Below are positions 8,679 to 17,628 of a stretch of 40,111 nucleotides of DNA, in pieces. Position 1 is the stretch's first letter, and every line of letters begins with the position of its first letter. The stretch lies in contig CALLQQ010000097.1 of assembly GCA_938014915.1 (NCBI GenBank), positions 1 to 40,111 of the forward strand. The letters are read 5' to 3'. The position numbers were made by a program, and so were the translations under genes. The notes under the pieces were generated by a model. That model was not told the DNA's origin. It did no database searches and saw nothing but the letters and a program-made list of their open reading frames with translations. Source of the stretch: an uncultured Clostridia bacterium. GTDB taxonomy: Bacteria; Bacillota; Clostridia; Oscillospirales; Ruminococcaceae.

Positions 8679-9305
8679 ATGAAAATATTTGAGTTGTTTA
8701 AATCTATCGCAAGCACCGATTCAAACGAATCGGCAGGACCCGCCCAATACTTAATCGTTGGACTTGGCAATCCGGGCGATAAATATACCCATACCCGCCA
8801 TAATGTCGGCTTCATGGTATTAGATTTATTCGCCGATAAATTCGGCGCCGGCAAATGGAAATTGAAGTTTAAGTCACTATATGCCGATGTTGTTGTAAAC
8901 GGTAAAAGGTGTATTCTAATGAAGCCATCAACATATATGAATAGAAGTGGCGAAGCAGTTCAAGAGGCGATGAATTTTTATAAGATACCTATTGAAAATG
9001 TGATAGTAGTATGCGATGATATAACACTATCACCTTCACGCATTCGCATTCGCATTAAAGGTAGCGATGGTGGGCATAATGGATTAAAGAACATTATATA
9101 TCTAACGGGGAAGAATACATTTCCTCGTGTTAGAATTGGTGTCGGCGCAAAGCCCCATCCAGATTATGACCTTGCCGACTGGGTATTATCGAACTTCAAA
9201 AAAGATGAAATTCCTTTAATGGAAGATGCTTTTGAAAAGTCGGTCGATGCCATATCGTTAATTGTTGATGACAATATAAATAAAGCGATGAATATGTATA
9301 ACTAA
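8679..9305 (+). CDS. pth: Peptidyl-tRNA hydrolase
   Basis: Cleaves peptidyl-tRNA released from stalled ribosomes. Family motifs: LIVGLGNPGDKYTHTRHNVGF with catalytic His41, LMKPSTYMNRSGEAV, VVCDDITLSPSRIRIRIKGSDGGHNGLKNI, and FPRVRIGVGAKPHPDYDLADWVL. At 208 residues it is slightly longer than the family norm because of an N-terminal extension of about 20 residues before the first strand. Start ATG 8679 has GGAGG 6 nt upstream, so the extension is probably translated. It lies between prs and mfd in one transcription unit. Confidence 0.97.
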   Translation: MKIFELFKSIASTDSNESAGPAQYLIVGLGNPGDKYTHTRHNVGFMVLDLFADKFGAGKWKLKFKSLYADVVVNGKRCILMKPSTYMNRSGEAVQEAMNFYKIPIENVIVVCDDITLSPSRIRIRIKGSDGGHNGLKNIIYLTGKNTFPRVRIGVGAKPHPDYDLADWVLSNFKKDEIPLMEDAFEKSVDAISLIVDDNINKAMNMYN

Positions 9306-9332
9306 AGCAATTTAACTACGGAGGTATTCCAC

Positions 9333-12300
9333 TTGGATCTTTTCCAAAATACCGCAGAACATTTAATAGAGTATAATCAGCTTGTTAAGTCAATTAATAA
9401 GGGGGATACCCCCTTTGGCTTAACAGGCCTTTCTGCTATACACAAAGCGCATTTAATTTCCGCTCTATATAGGGATTTCGATAAGCCGATTCTAGTTATT
9501 ACTGAGGATGAGGCTAGCGCCGACCGACTTTGCGACGATATTAACTGCATGTTATCGGACAATGTTGCGGCACTCTACCCTATCAAAGATTTAGCGTTCG
9601 TATCGCATGAATCAGCATCACTTGAGTATCTATATAAAAGGCTTAGCACCTTATCAATGCTATTGACGGGCAAATGCGGCATTGTCGCCGCACCTATTGA
9701 GGCTGTATTGCAACTAACTATACCGAAAGATATATTCATAGATAGGCAAATCGTCTTAGGAACCGGGGAAGAAGTTGAAGTCAAGTCCCTGCTGGATAAG
9801 CTCGTTTCATCGGGCTATACCCGCCTTGAGCAAATTGAAGATGTGGGTCAATTCGCCGTACGTGGCTCTATCATTGATGTGTTCCCTATCGGGATGGTGA
9901 ATCCTGTCCGAATTGAACTATGGGGTGATGAGATTGATACAATTTCATCATTCGATGTCGTAACGCAAAGGCGAACCGATTCGTTAGAGGAAGTTTCAAT
10001 TCCGCCAGCATTGGAAGTGCTTTTTAATAGCAGTAATTCACAGATTGCCGCTATTGAAGAATTGATAGGATCTGTGCGCGGCAAAAATTCCGATACTATT
10101 AAGGCGAATTTAAATGCTGATATTGAGAAGATTTCCGCTGGAATTAACTTGTCCGATGTGGATAAATACCTCCCCCTTGCTTACGTTAAATCCGCAAGTA
10201 TTATAGATTACTTCGATAACGGTATAGCAGTAATTAGCGAATATCTCAATGTGAAAGAAAAGGCAAAATCCGCCCTATCCATATATTCTGAAGATATAAG
10301 TATTCTATTTGAACAAGGCATTCTTTGCCGTGGGCTGGATAAATATATGTTAGAATACGCTGAATATCAGCAGCAAATTAGCAAACTCCCCTGTGCGCAT
10401 TTCGATATATTTGCAAGATCGACTCCCGAATTGCGATTAAAGCAGTTATCTGCAATTAACGCATTGCAAACATCATCATGGAGTGGCGATTTAAAATTAC
10501 TTGTAGAAGATTTATCATCTCTTACCGAACGTGGTTATGCAACATTAGTGCTTGCTGGTACAGAGAAATCTGCTAGAGTTTTAAGCGACGATTTGCGTAA
10601 TCGTGGCATCCCTGCCGATTATATTGCTAAGCCTAAGAAGCTCATTGCTAAAAAGGTGCAGGTTAGCTCTGGGACACTTTCTTCGGGGCTAGAATACCCC
10701 GATGCTAAAGTGGCAGTAATCACCCATGCGAAAGTCGTAACACCAATCCGCAAAAAGGCTAAGCGAAAAAAAGGTGAGGAGATTCGCAGCTTATCCGATA
10801 TAACGACGGGCGATCTTGTTGTGCACGTTTCGCACGGTATTGGCAAGTATGATGGCATTGAACAGATCGATAGGCAGGGCATCATAAAAGATTATATTAA
10901 GATAAAATATGCGGGCACTGATATTCTATATGTTCCCGTCACGCAACTAGATTTAATATCAAAATACATCGGACCGAAAGAAGATAGCTCCGTAAAGCTC
11001 AATCGACTTAACTCAACCGAATGGCAGAAAACTCGCAAGAGAGTGCGTGCCGCTGTCAAGGAAATGGCTGACGAATTGATTAAGCTATACGCAAAAAGAT
11101 TGAGTGTAAAGGGCATCGCCTTTTCAGAAGATACTGAATGGCAAAAGGAATTTGAAGATCATTTTGCCTATCAGGAGACGGACGACCAACTCCAGAGCAT
11201 TAAGGAAATTAAGCAAGATATGGAGCGACCCGTACCGATGGATAGACTTCTGTGCGGTGATGTCGGATTCGGCAAGACTGAGGTAGCGCTCCGTGCGGCG
11301 TTTAAATGCGTCATGGAGGGAATGCAGTGTGCTATCCTGGTACCTACAACTGTTCTAGCATGGCAGCATTATCAAACGATGATTTCCCGCATGGAAGGAT
11401 TCCCTATAACAATTGAACTTCTGTCAAGATTCCGTTCCCCTAAACAGCAGAAAGAAATTATAAAAAAACTAGCCAGAGGTGAGATTGATATTGTCGTTGG
11501 TACACATCGACTTGTGCAAGATGATATTGCTTTTAAAAGATTAGGACTCGCTATAATCGATGAAGAGCAGCGATTCGGCGTTATGCATAAAGAGCGCTTT
11601 AAAGAGGCATTCGTAAATATAGATATACTCACACTATCTGCAACACCGATACCACGAACGCTAAATATGGCGATGAGTGGAATTCGTGATATGTCTGTAA
11701 TTGATGAGCCTCCCCAGGATAGGCATCCTGTGCAAACCTATGTCATCGAACATGATATGGGCATACTTGCGGCGGCGATTAACAAGGAGCTTCGCCGTGG
11801 TGGGCAAGTTTATTATATTCATAACCGTGTTGAAACAATCGATCAATGCGCTAATAGGGTCGCTCAGGCTGTACCTAATGCACGCATTGGAATTGCTCAT
11901 GGTCGTATGGGGGAAAAGCAACTTCTTGATGTATGGAAGCAATTAATTGAGCGTGAAATCGATGTGCTTGTATGCACAACTTTAATAGAAACAGGTGTCG
12001 ACGTTCAAAATTGTAATACTTTAATTATTGAAAATGCTGATCATATGGGATTATCCCAGCTATATCAATTACGTGGACGTGTCGGACGTATAAACCGACG
12101 TGCGTATGCGTACTTCACATTCACACGTGGAAAAGTCTTAACGGAAATTGCGGCAAAGCGATTGAGCGCTATTCGTGAATTCACGCAGTTTGGGTCGGGC
12201 TTTCGCATTGCGATGCGTGATCTTGAAATTCGTGGCGCTGGCAACATTCTAGGTGATAGGCAGCACGGTCATATGGAGGCAGTCGGGTATGATATGTATC

Positions 12301-12788
12301 TTCGTCTTTTATCCGATGCTATTGCCGAACAAAAAGGTGAGGCCCCTCCCCCATCGACAGAAGAATGCCTTGTTGATATTCGTATTCCTGCGCATATCCC
12401 CGAAAATTATATTGAAAGTACGGCACAGCGAATAGAGATATATCGCAGACTGGCAAGCATTAAAAGTATTGAGGATTCAACTGACATTATAGACGAACTA
12501 ATTGACAGATATGGAGACCCGCCGAAAGCCGTAACGGGACTTGTAGAAGTTGCATTAATGCGCAATCTAGCGGCGCAAATTGGCATTACTGAAATAAGTG
12601 AACGTTCGAATTCACTCCTATTCTACGTGGATTCACCCGATATGAAGAAAATAGCACAGTTGTCGGGCAAATTCAAGGGTAGAGTGATGTTCTCGCAAAT
12701 GCAACGCCCTTATATAAGCATAAGTTTAAAGGGTGATGAACCACTATCGACTATGAGGGCGGTATTAGATATATTAAGTGAAAAATAA
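9333..12788 (+). CDS. mfd: Transcription-repair coupling factor
   Basis: ATP-dependent translocase that removes RNA polymerase stalled at DNA lesions and recruits UvrA. The 1151-residue length is typical. In order: N-terminal UvrB-like module, CarD-like RNA-polymerase interaction domain (DITTGDLVVHVSHGIGKYDGI), superfamily 2 helicase core with Walker A GDVGFGKTEVAL (about 642-653) and DEEQ box (743-746), then LSATPIPRTLNMAMSGIRDM, the RGRVGR motif, and the C-terminal TRCF domain. Translation starts at TTG 9333 with GGAGG at 9320-9324, 8 nt upstream; no closer ATG fits. Last gene of the glmU-prs-pth-mfd run. No terminator is evident before the following membrane protein. Confidence 0.98.
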   Translation: MDLFQNTAEHLIEYNQLVKSINKGDTPFGLTGLSAIHKAHLISALYRDFDKPILVITEDEASADRLCDDINCMLSDNVAALYPIKDLAFVSHESASLEYLYKRLSTLSMLLTGKCGIVAAPIEAVLQLTIPKDIFIDRQIVLGTGEEVEVKSLLDKLVSSGYTRLEQIEDVGQFAVRGSIIDVFPIGMVNPVRIELWGDEIDTISSFDVVTQRRTDSLEEVSIPPALEVLFNSSNSQIAAIEELIGSVRGKNSDTIKANLNADIEKISAGINLSDVDKYLPLAYVKSASIIDYFDNGIAVISEYLNVKEKAKSALSIYSEDISILFEQGILCRGLDKYMLEYAEYQQQISKLPCAHFDIFARSTPELRLKQLSAINALQTSSWSGDLKLLVEDLSSLTERGYATLVLAGTEKSARVLSDDLRNRGIPADYIAKPKKLIAKKVQVSSGTLSSGLEYPDAKVAVITHAKVVTPIRKKAKRKKGEEIRSLSDITTGDLVVHVSHGIGKYDGIEQIDRQGIIKDYIKIKYAGTDILYVPVTQLDLISKYIGPKEDSSVKLNRLNSTEWQKTRKRVRAAVKEMADELIKLYAKRLSVKGIAFSEDTEWQKEFEDHFAYQETDDQLQSIKEIKQDMERPVPMDRLLCGDVGFGKTEVALRAAFKCVMEGMQCAILVPTTVLAWQHYQTMISRMEGFPITIELLSRFRSPKQQKEIIKKLARGEIDIVVGTHRLVQDDIAFKRLGLAIIDEEQRFGVMHKERFKEAFVNIDILTLSATPIPRTLNMAMSGIRDMSVIDEPPQDRHPVQTYVIEHDMGILAAAINKELRRGGQVYYIHNRVETIDQCANRVAQAVPNARIGIAHGRMGEKQLLDVWKQLIEREIDVLVCTTLIETGVDVQNCNTLIIENADHMGLSQLYQLRGRVGRINRRAYAYFTFTRGKVLTEIAAKRLSAIREFTQFGSGFRIAMRDLEIRGAGNILGDRQHGHMEAVGYDMYLRLLSDAIAEQKGEAPPPSTEECLVDIRIPAHIPENYIESTAQRIEIYRRLASIKSIEDSTDIIDELIDRYGDPPKAVTGLVEVALMRNLAAQIGITEISERSNSLLFYVDSPDMKKIAQLSGKFKGRVMFSQMQRPYISISLKGDEPLSTMRAVLDILSEK

Positions 12789-12874
12789 GTTATGCTATTA
12801 AAATTGTATAAAGTGCTAGTAATTTCATCAAACTTAATGTATAATGATGATTAAACAAAGGAAGGAGGATGGAA

Positions 12875-14113
12875 ATGAAAATTGAATGGAATAGAAAATA
12901 CACTACCATTGCTATATACGCTTTGATAGTTATTGGTGTTAGCATTTTATTGCTCTTTACCATCTCGAAAATCGATCTGTTTTTATCCTTACTTAAGAGA
13001 ATTCTTAGTATATTAAGTCCGTTCATTATGGGCTTCGTCATAGCGTATATTTTGAATCCCATTGTCAAGTTTTTCGAATTTAAGTGTTATAATAAATTAT
13101 TTAAGAAAAAGTCAAAGAAGAAAGTTTCACGTGCGTTAAGCCTTATAACAACATATTTATTAGCCATTCTCGTATTCAGTGCGATAATCGCATTCATTGT
13201 TCCGTCCGTAATCGAAAGCTTATTCGGCATCGCAGATAATATGCCGACATATATCAACAACGTTCAAAACTGGGCAACGGATCTCGTCGATAAAAATCCC
13301 AGTTTAGCTAAATTAGTAGATGATCAAATTGATACAATTTCAACATATACTGCCGATTTCCTAACTGAAACAATGCCTACAATGAAAAAATTGCTTTCCA
13401 ATGCGACTATTGCCATTATTGCATTTGTTTCTGGAGTTTTTGACGTTATATTAGGCTTTATAATATCTATATATATTCTCATTAGCAAGGAGAAGTTCGT
13501 TGCGCAATCAAAGAAGATGTTGTTCTCAATACTGCCGCCGAGGTCTTGTATGAGGATAATTCAAGTTTATAGGAAATTAAATACTGTTCTGATTCGTTCG
13601 ATAATGGGTCAATTGCTTGATTCTCTTATTGTCGGAATTATATGCTTTATTGGTATGACAATATTGAAGATGCCCTACACAGTGCTTATTAGCGTCATTG
13701 TAGGAATCACGAACATTATTCCTTTCTTTGGTCCATTCATCGGTGCGATACCGAGTGCATTATTAATTCTGCTAGTCGATCCAATAAAAATGATATGGTT
13801 CCTTGTATTTATATTGATTCTGCAACAAGTTGACGGCAATTACATCGGACCACGAATACAAGGCGAATCGACAGGACTTTCAGCGTTTTGGGTTATATTC
13901 GCACTATTAGTCGGTGGAGGATTATTCGGCTTTGCTGGTATGATTATCTATGTTCCGCTATTCTCAATACTCTATATGTTAATTCGCTCACTGGTTGAAT
14001 ACCGATTAGAGCAAAAAAATCTACCAACTGCGACATCCGCATATTCGGGAAGTGTAGAACATATCGTCGATCCACCGCCGAAAAAGCAACAAAAATCAAC
14101 TGACTTTGAATAA
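12875..14113 (+). CDS. AI-2E family transporter / permease-like membrane protein
   Basis: A 412-residue polytopic protein of the AI-2E (PF01594, YtvI/PerM-like) family. Evidence: multiple hydrophobic segments, an N-terminal pair separated by a basic loop (KLFKKKSKKKVSRA), a central soluble stretch rich in D/N/T (about 110-165), and the conserved region VGITNIIPFFGPFIGAIPSALL followed by LQQVDGNYIGPRIQGESTGLSAFWVIFALLVGG. Members export diverse small substrates or act as Na+/H+ antiporters; the substrate here is unknown. Start ATG 12875 has GGAGG at 12864-12868, whereas ATG 12869 directly abuts that site. The C-terminal tail is polar with PPPKKQQK. A TATAAT at 12840-12845 may be a promoter but lacks a -35. 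Confidence 0.9.
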   Translation: MKIEWNRKYTTIAIYALIVIGVSILLLFTISKIDLFLSLLKRILSILSPFIMGFVIAYILNPIVKFFEFKCYNKLFKKKSKKKVSRALSLITTYLLAILVFSAIIAFIVPSVIESLFGIADNMPTYINNVQNWATDLVDKNPSLAKLVDDQIDTISTYTADFLTETMPTMKKLLSNATIAIIAFVSGVFDVILGFIISIYILISKEKFVAQSKKMLFSILPPRSCMRIIQVYRKLNTVLIRSIMGQLLDSLIVGIICFIGMTILKMPYTVLISVIVGITNIIPFFGPFIGAIPSALLILLVDPIKMIWFLVFILILQQVDGNYIGPRIQGESTGLSAFWVIFALLVGGGLFGFAGMIIYVPLFSILYMLIRSLVEYRLEQKNLPTATSAYSGSVEHIVDPPPKKQQKSTDFE

Positions 14114-14179
14114 ATACAAGCTGCGAAAAGCCAACAATAATAGCTCAAATTTCTTTGTGAAAATATTTTGCTTATGGTA

Positions 14180-14208
14180 TTGACATCACAACTAAAAGAT
14201 GATATAAT
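14180..14208 (+). promoter_or_regulatory. Consensus promoter of tRNA-Leu
   Basis: Perfect -35 TTGACA (14180-14185), a 17-bp spacer and perfect -10 TATAAT (14203-14208). Predicted start is near 14215, about 33 nt before the mature tRNA. Full consensus is typical of stable-RNA promoters. Confidence 0.9.
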
Positions 14209-14247
14209 TTATCTTGCGCCGATAAAAAGGCGGTTACTTTTAGCATT

Positions 14248-14334
14248 GCGGATGTGGTGGAATAGGCAGACACGTTAGCTTGAGGGGCTAATTTTCGCAA
14301 GGAAGTGCAGGTTCAAGTCCTGTCATCCGCACCA
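14248..14334 (+). tRNA. tRNA-Leu (anticodon GAG)
   Basis: An 87-nt class II tRNA. The acceptor stem GCGGATG (14248-14254) pairs with CATCCGC (14324-14330), followed by discriminator A and an encoded CCA (14332-14334). Anticodon stem TTAGC/GCTAA holds loop TTGAGGG with anticodon GAG, reading CUC/CUU. A long variable arm precedes the T arm, whose loop carries GTTCAAGT. It has its own consensus promoter and terminator. Confidence 0.95.
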
Positions 14335-14364
14335 GAATGAATCTCTATTAATTGCATAGAATTG

Positions 14365-14394
14365 AAATACTCCCCATTTAAGGGGAGTATTTTT
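14365..14394 (+). terminator. Intrinsic terminator after tRNA-Leu
   Basis: Stem of 11 bp (arms 14365-14375 and 14382-14392, core CTCCCC/GGGGAG) with a 6-nt loop and a T run (14390-14394). It lies about 30 bp after the tRNA CCA end. Confidence 0.9.
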
Positions 14395-14458
14395 ATATGA
14401 AAGCTTCCCGCCATTTATCGGAGTATTTTCAGATCGGCGCTTAAAACCGCATAATAAA

Positions 14459-14488
14459 AACCAGTTAATATTATAATATTAACTGGTT
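14459..14488. terminator. Palindromic terminator downstream of rpsR
   Basis: A perfect 30-bp palindrome (two 15-nt arms, 14459-14473 and 14474-14488). T-rich sequence follows it on both strands: TTTTTATTATG reading leftward and TTTATTTTTT reading rightward. It ends the rpsF-ssb-rpsR transcript and can also stop tRNA read-through. Confidence 0.8.
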
Positions 14489-14511
14489 TATTTTTTACTA
14501 AACTAAATATA

Positions 14512-14754
14512 TTAGTCAGTTGTATATGGGATTAAAGCTACGTGACGGGCACGTTTAATTGCAATTGTGAGTTCACGTTGGTGTAACGCACAAGTGCCTG
14601 TAACACGTCTTGGCAAGATTTTCGATCTATCAGTCAAATACTTCCTTAGCTTGGAAATATCTTTATAATCGATTTCCTCGACTTTATCAACGCAAAATTG
14701 ACAAACCTTCCTACGGGAACGTCTATTGTAACGTTGCTGTCTATCTCTTTCCAT
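14512..14754 (-). CDS. rpsR: 30S ribosomal protein S18
   Basis: Small-subunit protein that pairs with S6 on the platform. 80 residues from ATG 14754, with AGGAGG 8 nt upstream; a TTG six bases earlier overlaps the Shine-Dalgarno and is rejected. Recognisable S18 core: IDYKDISKLRKYLTDRSKILPRRVTGTCALHQRELTIAIKRARHVALIPY. It retains VCQFC and GTCALH, so it is the C+ (zinc-ribbon-like) form of S18 rather than the cysteine-free form. Third gene of rpsF-ssb-rpsR. Confidence 0.97.
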   Translation of the reverse strand: MERDRQQRYNRRSRRKVCQFCVDKVEEIDYKDISKLRKYLTDRSKILPRRVTGTCALHQRELTIAIKRARHVALIPYTTD

Positions 14755-14780
14755 ACTCAATGCCTCCTATCGTATAAAAT

Positions 14781-15236
14781 CTAGAACGGTAAACCGTCAT
14801 CATCATCAATTTCTTCAAATTCACCAATATCGCCAATTGAGATTGATGTTCCAGCGTTGTCCTGCGTATTCGCTGGGTGTTGTGGAGTGGAAAATGTGTT
14901 TGTACTAGAGCCGCTAGGCTTACTATCGGCAAAATATGCACGATCGATAACAACCTCGGTCGCTACACGTTTATTTCCATTGCTATCCACATAATTACGC
15001 ACTCTCAAACTACCTTCAACGGCAATCATTCTGCCCTTAGAAAAGTATTTTGAGATAAACTCGGCTGTTTGACGCCATGCTACTAAATTAACAAAATCGG
15101 TCTGCTTCTCCTCACCTTTCGGTGTGAAATCCCTATCTACCGCAATCGAAAAGCTAAGCACGGATATGCCACTTTGCGTTTGGCGGAGTTCCGGATCGGC
15201 AGTAAGTCTGCCCATTAAGATTACTCTATTCAACAT
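14781..15236 (-). CDS. ssb: Single-stranded DNA-binding protein
   Basis: 151 residues. The OB fold starts at MLNRVILMGRLTADPELRQTQSG and continues through FVNLVAWRQTAEFISKYFSKGRMIAVEGSLRVRNY. A low-complexity S/T/N/Q-rich linker follows, and the acidic C-terminal tip ends DDDDGLPF, the docking peptide for replication and repair partners. ATG 15236 has AGGAGG 7 nt upstream. It lies between rpsF and rpsR, the conserved position for primary SSB genes. Confidence 0.97.
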   Translation of the reverse strand: MLNRVILMGRLTADPELRQTQSGISVLSFSIAVDRDFTPKGEEKQTDFVNLVAWRQTAEFISKYFSKGRMIAVEGSLRVRNYVDSNGNKRVATEVVIDRAYFADSKPSGSSTNTFSTPQHPANTQDNAGTSISIGDIGEFEEIDDDDGLPF

Positions 15237-15247
15237 ACAGATACCTC

Positions 15248-15538
15248 CTATTTTGCTATGATTGACGAGCGTAAAACACCTTCAGTTATGCCGAGTACAC
15301 GCTTTAGCTCAGCTGGGAAATCTGGTTTAGAATTGAAGTTATAAAGAACATAGAATCCTTCGGTTTCGTCATCAATTGGATACGCTAATCTGCGCTTCCC
15401 CCATTCGTCGATTTCATCGATAGTTCCATTCTCCTCAATTAACGCCTTAAACTTTTCAGCTAGAGTTTTAGCTGCTTCTTCGCCTTTTTTCAAGTTGAAG
15501 ATAACGATTGTTTCATACGTACCTGTTACTTTTGGCAT
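15248..15538 (-). CDS. rpsF: 30S ribosomal protein S6
   Basis: 96 residues from ATG 15538, with AAGGAGG about 8 nt upstream; the in-frame GTG at 15547 lies in that site and is rejected. The S6 fold signature is clear: YETIVIFNLKKGEEAAKTLAEKF, then IDEIDEWGKRRLAYPIDDETEGFYVLYNF, then LKRVLGITEGVLRSSI. First gene of the rpsF-ssb-rpsR operon, just 11 bp from ssb. Confidence 0.97.
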   Translation of the reverse strand: MPKVTGTYETIVIFNLKKGEEAAKTLAEKFKALIEENGTIDEIDEWGKRRLAYPIDDETEGFYVLYNFNSKPDFPAELKRVLGITEGVLRSSIIAK

Positions 15539-15598
15539 TATATACACCTCCTTCTGGTCTTTGGCCCATCTTTTTATATGGGCAAGGATAACATTAAA

Positions 15599-15627
15599 AG
15601 TATATCAGAATATTATAAGCTTGTCAA
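15599..15627 (-). promoter_or_regulatory. Promoter of rpsF-ssb-rpsR
   Basis: On the - strand TTGACA (15627-15622), a 17-bp spacer and TATACT (15604-15599). The leader of about 55 nt contains a hairpin GCCCAT/ATGGGC (15571-15593 region) just upstream of the ribosome binding site. I could not match it to the CCG-containing S6:S18-binding leader known from other bacteria. The promoter begins only 7 bp after the galU stop, with no terminator between. Confidence 0.85.
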
Positions 15628-15633
15628 CATTTA

Positions 15634-16509
15634 TTAATACCTTTCGCAAACTTCTTTTAAGTATGCTTTGAAGTCTTCTCCTATTTCTTCATGCTTCAAT
15701 CCCACTTCAACAGTTGCTTGTAATATACCTAGCTTACTCCCCATATCGTATCTTGTTCCAGTGAAGTCGACTCCTACCATACCTTTAGTTTGTGATAGAA
15801 CTTTCATCGCATCTGTGAGCTGGAATTCGCCCCCTGCGCCACGTGGAATTCTCTCAAGTATGTCGAATATTTCTGCCGGTAATACACATCTGCCCAAGAT
15901 AGCAAAATTTGATATGATTTGCTCTAGAGTAGGCTTCTCCACCATATCGGTAACATGATAGATATTATCTTTAATGCTCTTAGTATCAAGTGAGCAATAT
16001 TTCATTACAAGATCTGTGCTAACCTCTTTCATCGCTACTGCGCCTTTGCCAAATTCCTCATATGCCCTGCATACTTGTGCTGTTGCTGGATCATCGCCAA
16101 TAATAACATCATCACCATATAGAACTACAAAAGGATCATCACCGACAAAAGTTTTTGCATACATTACTGCATTGCCCGTGCCGAGCATTTCCTGCTGGCG
16201 AACGTATTGGATGTTCGCTAAATTCGCTATATTAAGTACTTCATCATATAATTGGGTCTTGCCCGAATTTTTTAATGCATATTCAAGTTCCGGCGATCTG
16301 TCAAAATGATCTTGCACCGCCGACTTTCCCCTGCTTACAACAATGAGAATGTCTTTAATTCCGCTATTTACGACTTCTTCAACTATGTATTGAATTGCGG
16401 GTTTATCAACTATCGCAAGCATTTCTTTAGGTGAAGATTTTGTCGCTGGTAGGACCCTTGTCCCTAATCCAGCCGCTAAAATTACCGCTTTTTTGACTTT
16501 TTTATTCAT
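15634..16509 (-). CDS. galU: UTP-glucose-1-phosphate uridylyltransferase
   Basis: Produces UDP-glucose for envelope glycans. 291 residues with the nucleotidyltransferase signature AVILAAGLGTRVLPATKSSPKEMLAIVDKPAIQYIVEE and the downstream motif VVLYGDDVIIG. RCVLPAEIFDILERIPRGAGGEFQLTDAM is typical of bacterial GalU. Start ATG 16509 has GGGAG 10 nt upstream. It follows the RING/zinc-ribbon gene by 26 bp and is probably cotranscribed with it. Confidence 0.96.
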   Translation of the reverse strand: MNKKVKKAVILAAGLGTRVLPATKSSPKEMLAIVDKPAIQYIVEEVVNSGIKDILIVVSRGKSAVQDHFDRSPELEYALKNSGKTQLYDEVLNIANLANIQYVRQQEMLGTGNAVMYAKTFVGDDPFVVLYGDDVIIGDDPATAQVCRAYEEFGKGAVAMKEVSTDLVMKYCSLDTKSIKDNIYHVTDMVEKPTLEQIISNFAILGRCVLPAEIFDILERIPRGAGGEFQLTDAMKVLSQTKGMVGVDFTGTRYDMGSKLGILQATVEVGLKHEEIGEDFKAYLKEVCERY

Positions 16510-16535
16510 ACTATTTTAGCTCCCATTCGTGATAA

Positions 16536-17468
16536 TTATTTAAAAAACACAAGTAATACAATCCCGTACATAATTGCTTGTAATGCAAATACCCATAGAA
16601 TTCCCTTAAGCGATGTGCCGCCTTTTTTAGCTAATGCTAAATGATATTCTTGCGTATCATGATAACGATCTTTCATTGATTTTATTGTTTTTACCGTATA
16701 TTTCATATAGAACCAATTGAAAAATGCACCTATAAAAAACCTCGCTACCAGGACTATTACTGTAACTATTCCTGAAAGGCTAAGCATTTTTTCTACTAAA
16801 ACAGGGTTAAATGTCCTCGAGAAAAAATCCATTGTTCTGAAATATTCATCAAGTATTACTATTGTTGATGGTATCTGTATTGTCGCTATTAAAATAAATG
16901 CCGCCACTGCAAAGCCGTTTAGCTTCCTGAAAAAGGCATAGAAGTAGTTGAGCATAAATGCCCCCCAATTCCATGAGAAAATGCTTTTGCTAGTCGACAG
17001 ACGTTTGAATTGAGGCAAGAAATAATGTGTACTCTGCCCTAAAAAGATGGCAATATCGGTTGCGGATACTCCTTCTATTTTTTCATCGGGATTAATACCC
17101 CCGAACGGATTAATATATGGATTAAGCGGTATTGTCCGCATTGGATTTCGCATTTCTTCTTCCATTGGTTGTGCGCCATTAACAACCTTGTCAAGCGGTG
17201 TTCCACATACGTCACAAAATAAGCCAGATGGCGGATTGAGAGCGCCGCAACGTGTGCATTTCCTCTCGTCGATAGCATCTTTAATCTGCTTCTTTACTGG
17301 CTCCCATGCCTTCCCGCTCGAATGGAGGTCATCATTAATACATCTTCCCTCTTCATCGTAACAAACTCTATGATATGGCGTTCCACATTCGGGACACACT
17401 ACAATAGTATCATCTTTATCAAACTCCTCAGAACATACAATGCACTTTTCACCTGCAAATCTAGTCAT
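16536..17468 (-). CDS. RING-like / zinc-ribbon multipass membrane protein
   Basis: 310 residues. The N-terminus is a RING-like zinc module (CIVCSEEF...VVCPECGTPYHRVCY, residues about 9-37), followed by a double-CxxC zinc ribbon (CTRCGALNPPSGLFCDVCGTPL, about 70-91). A Pro/Asn-rich linker leads to a membrane region beginning SIFSWNWGAFMLNYFYAFFRKLNG, which resembles the DUF2628 family, with about four hydrophobic segments to the C-terminus. Similar prokaryotic RING proteins occur in Firmicutes; their role is unknown to me. ATG 17468 has AAGGGGG 8 nt upstream. An extended -10 promoter lies just upstream, and galU follows. Confidence 0.75.
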   Translation of the reverse strand: MTRFAGEKCIVCSEEFDKDDTIVVCPECGTPYHRVCYDEEGRCINDDLHSSGKAWEPVKKQIKDAIDERKCTRCGALNPPSGLFCDVCGTPLDKVVNGAQPMEEEMRNPMRTIPLNPYINPFGGINPDEKIEGVSATDIAIFLGQSTHYFLPQFKRLSTSKSIFSWNWGAFMLNYFYAFFRKLNGFAVAAFILIATIQIPSTIVILDEYFRTMDFFSRTFNPVLVEKMLSLSGIVTVIVLVARFFIGAFFNWFYMKYTVKTIKSMKDRYHDTQEYHLALAKKGGTSLKGILWVFALQAIMYGIVLLVFFK

Positions 17469-17501
17469 AATTAGCCCCCTTGCTTTAAATATATAGAATA
17501 C

Positions 17502-17510
17502 ATTATAGCA
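17502..17510 (-). promoter_or_regulatory. Extended -10 promoter of the RING/zinc-ribbon gene (and galU)
   Basis: On the - strand TGC-TATAAT (TATAAT at 17507-17502). It is the same ATATGCTATAAT string as at ppdK and likewise lacks a good -35. Confidence 0.55.
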
Positions 17511-17546
17511 TATTTACCTATAAAATGATACCTTATATAAAAAAAC

Positions 17547-17575
17547 TTTACATATTAAGGTTTGTGGTTTATAAT
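17547..17575 (+). promoter_or_regulatory. Promoter of prfB
   Basis: TTTACA (17547-17552), 17-bp spacer, perfect TATAAT (17570-17575). Predicted start is near 17582, about 47 nt before the prfB ATG. Confidence 0.8.
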
Positions 17576-17628
17576 TATATATGAGGAAGGCTTATAATTT
17601 GGATTTTGATATTGAGGAGATTTAATTT

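Noticed and set aside
12840..12845. TATAAT upstream of the AI-2E gene as a promoter
   Set aside because: No -35 at a workable distance and no extended -10 TG in the right position; in A+T-rich DNA this hexamer alone is weak evidence.
15571..15593. S6:S18-binding autoregulatory leader upstream of rpsF
   Set aside because: A GCCCAT/ATGGGC hairpin exists in the right place, but the CCG-containing recognition element of the known leader is not apparent.
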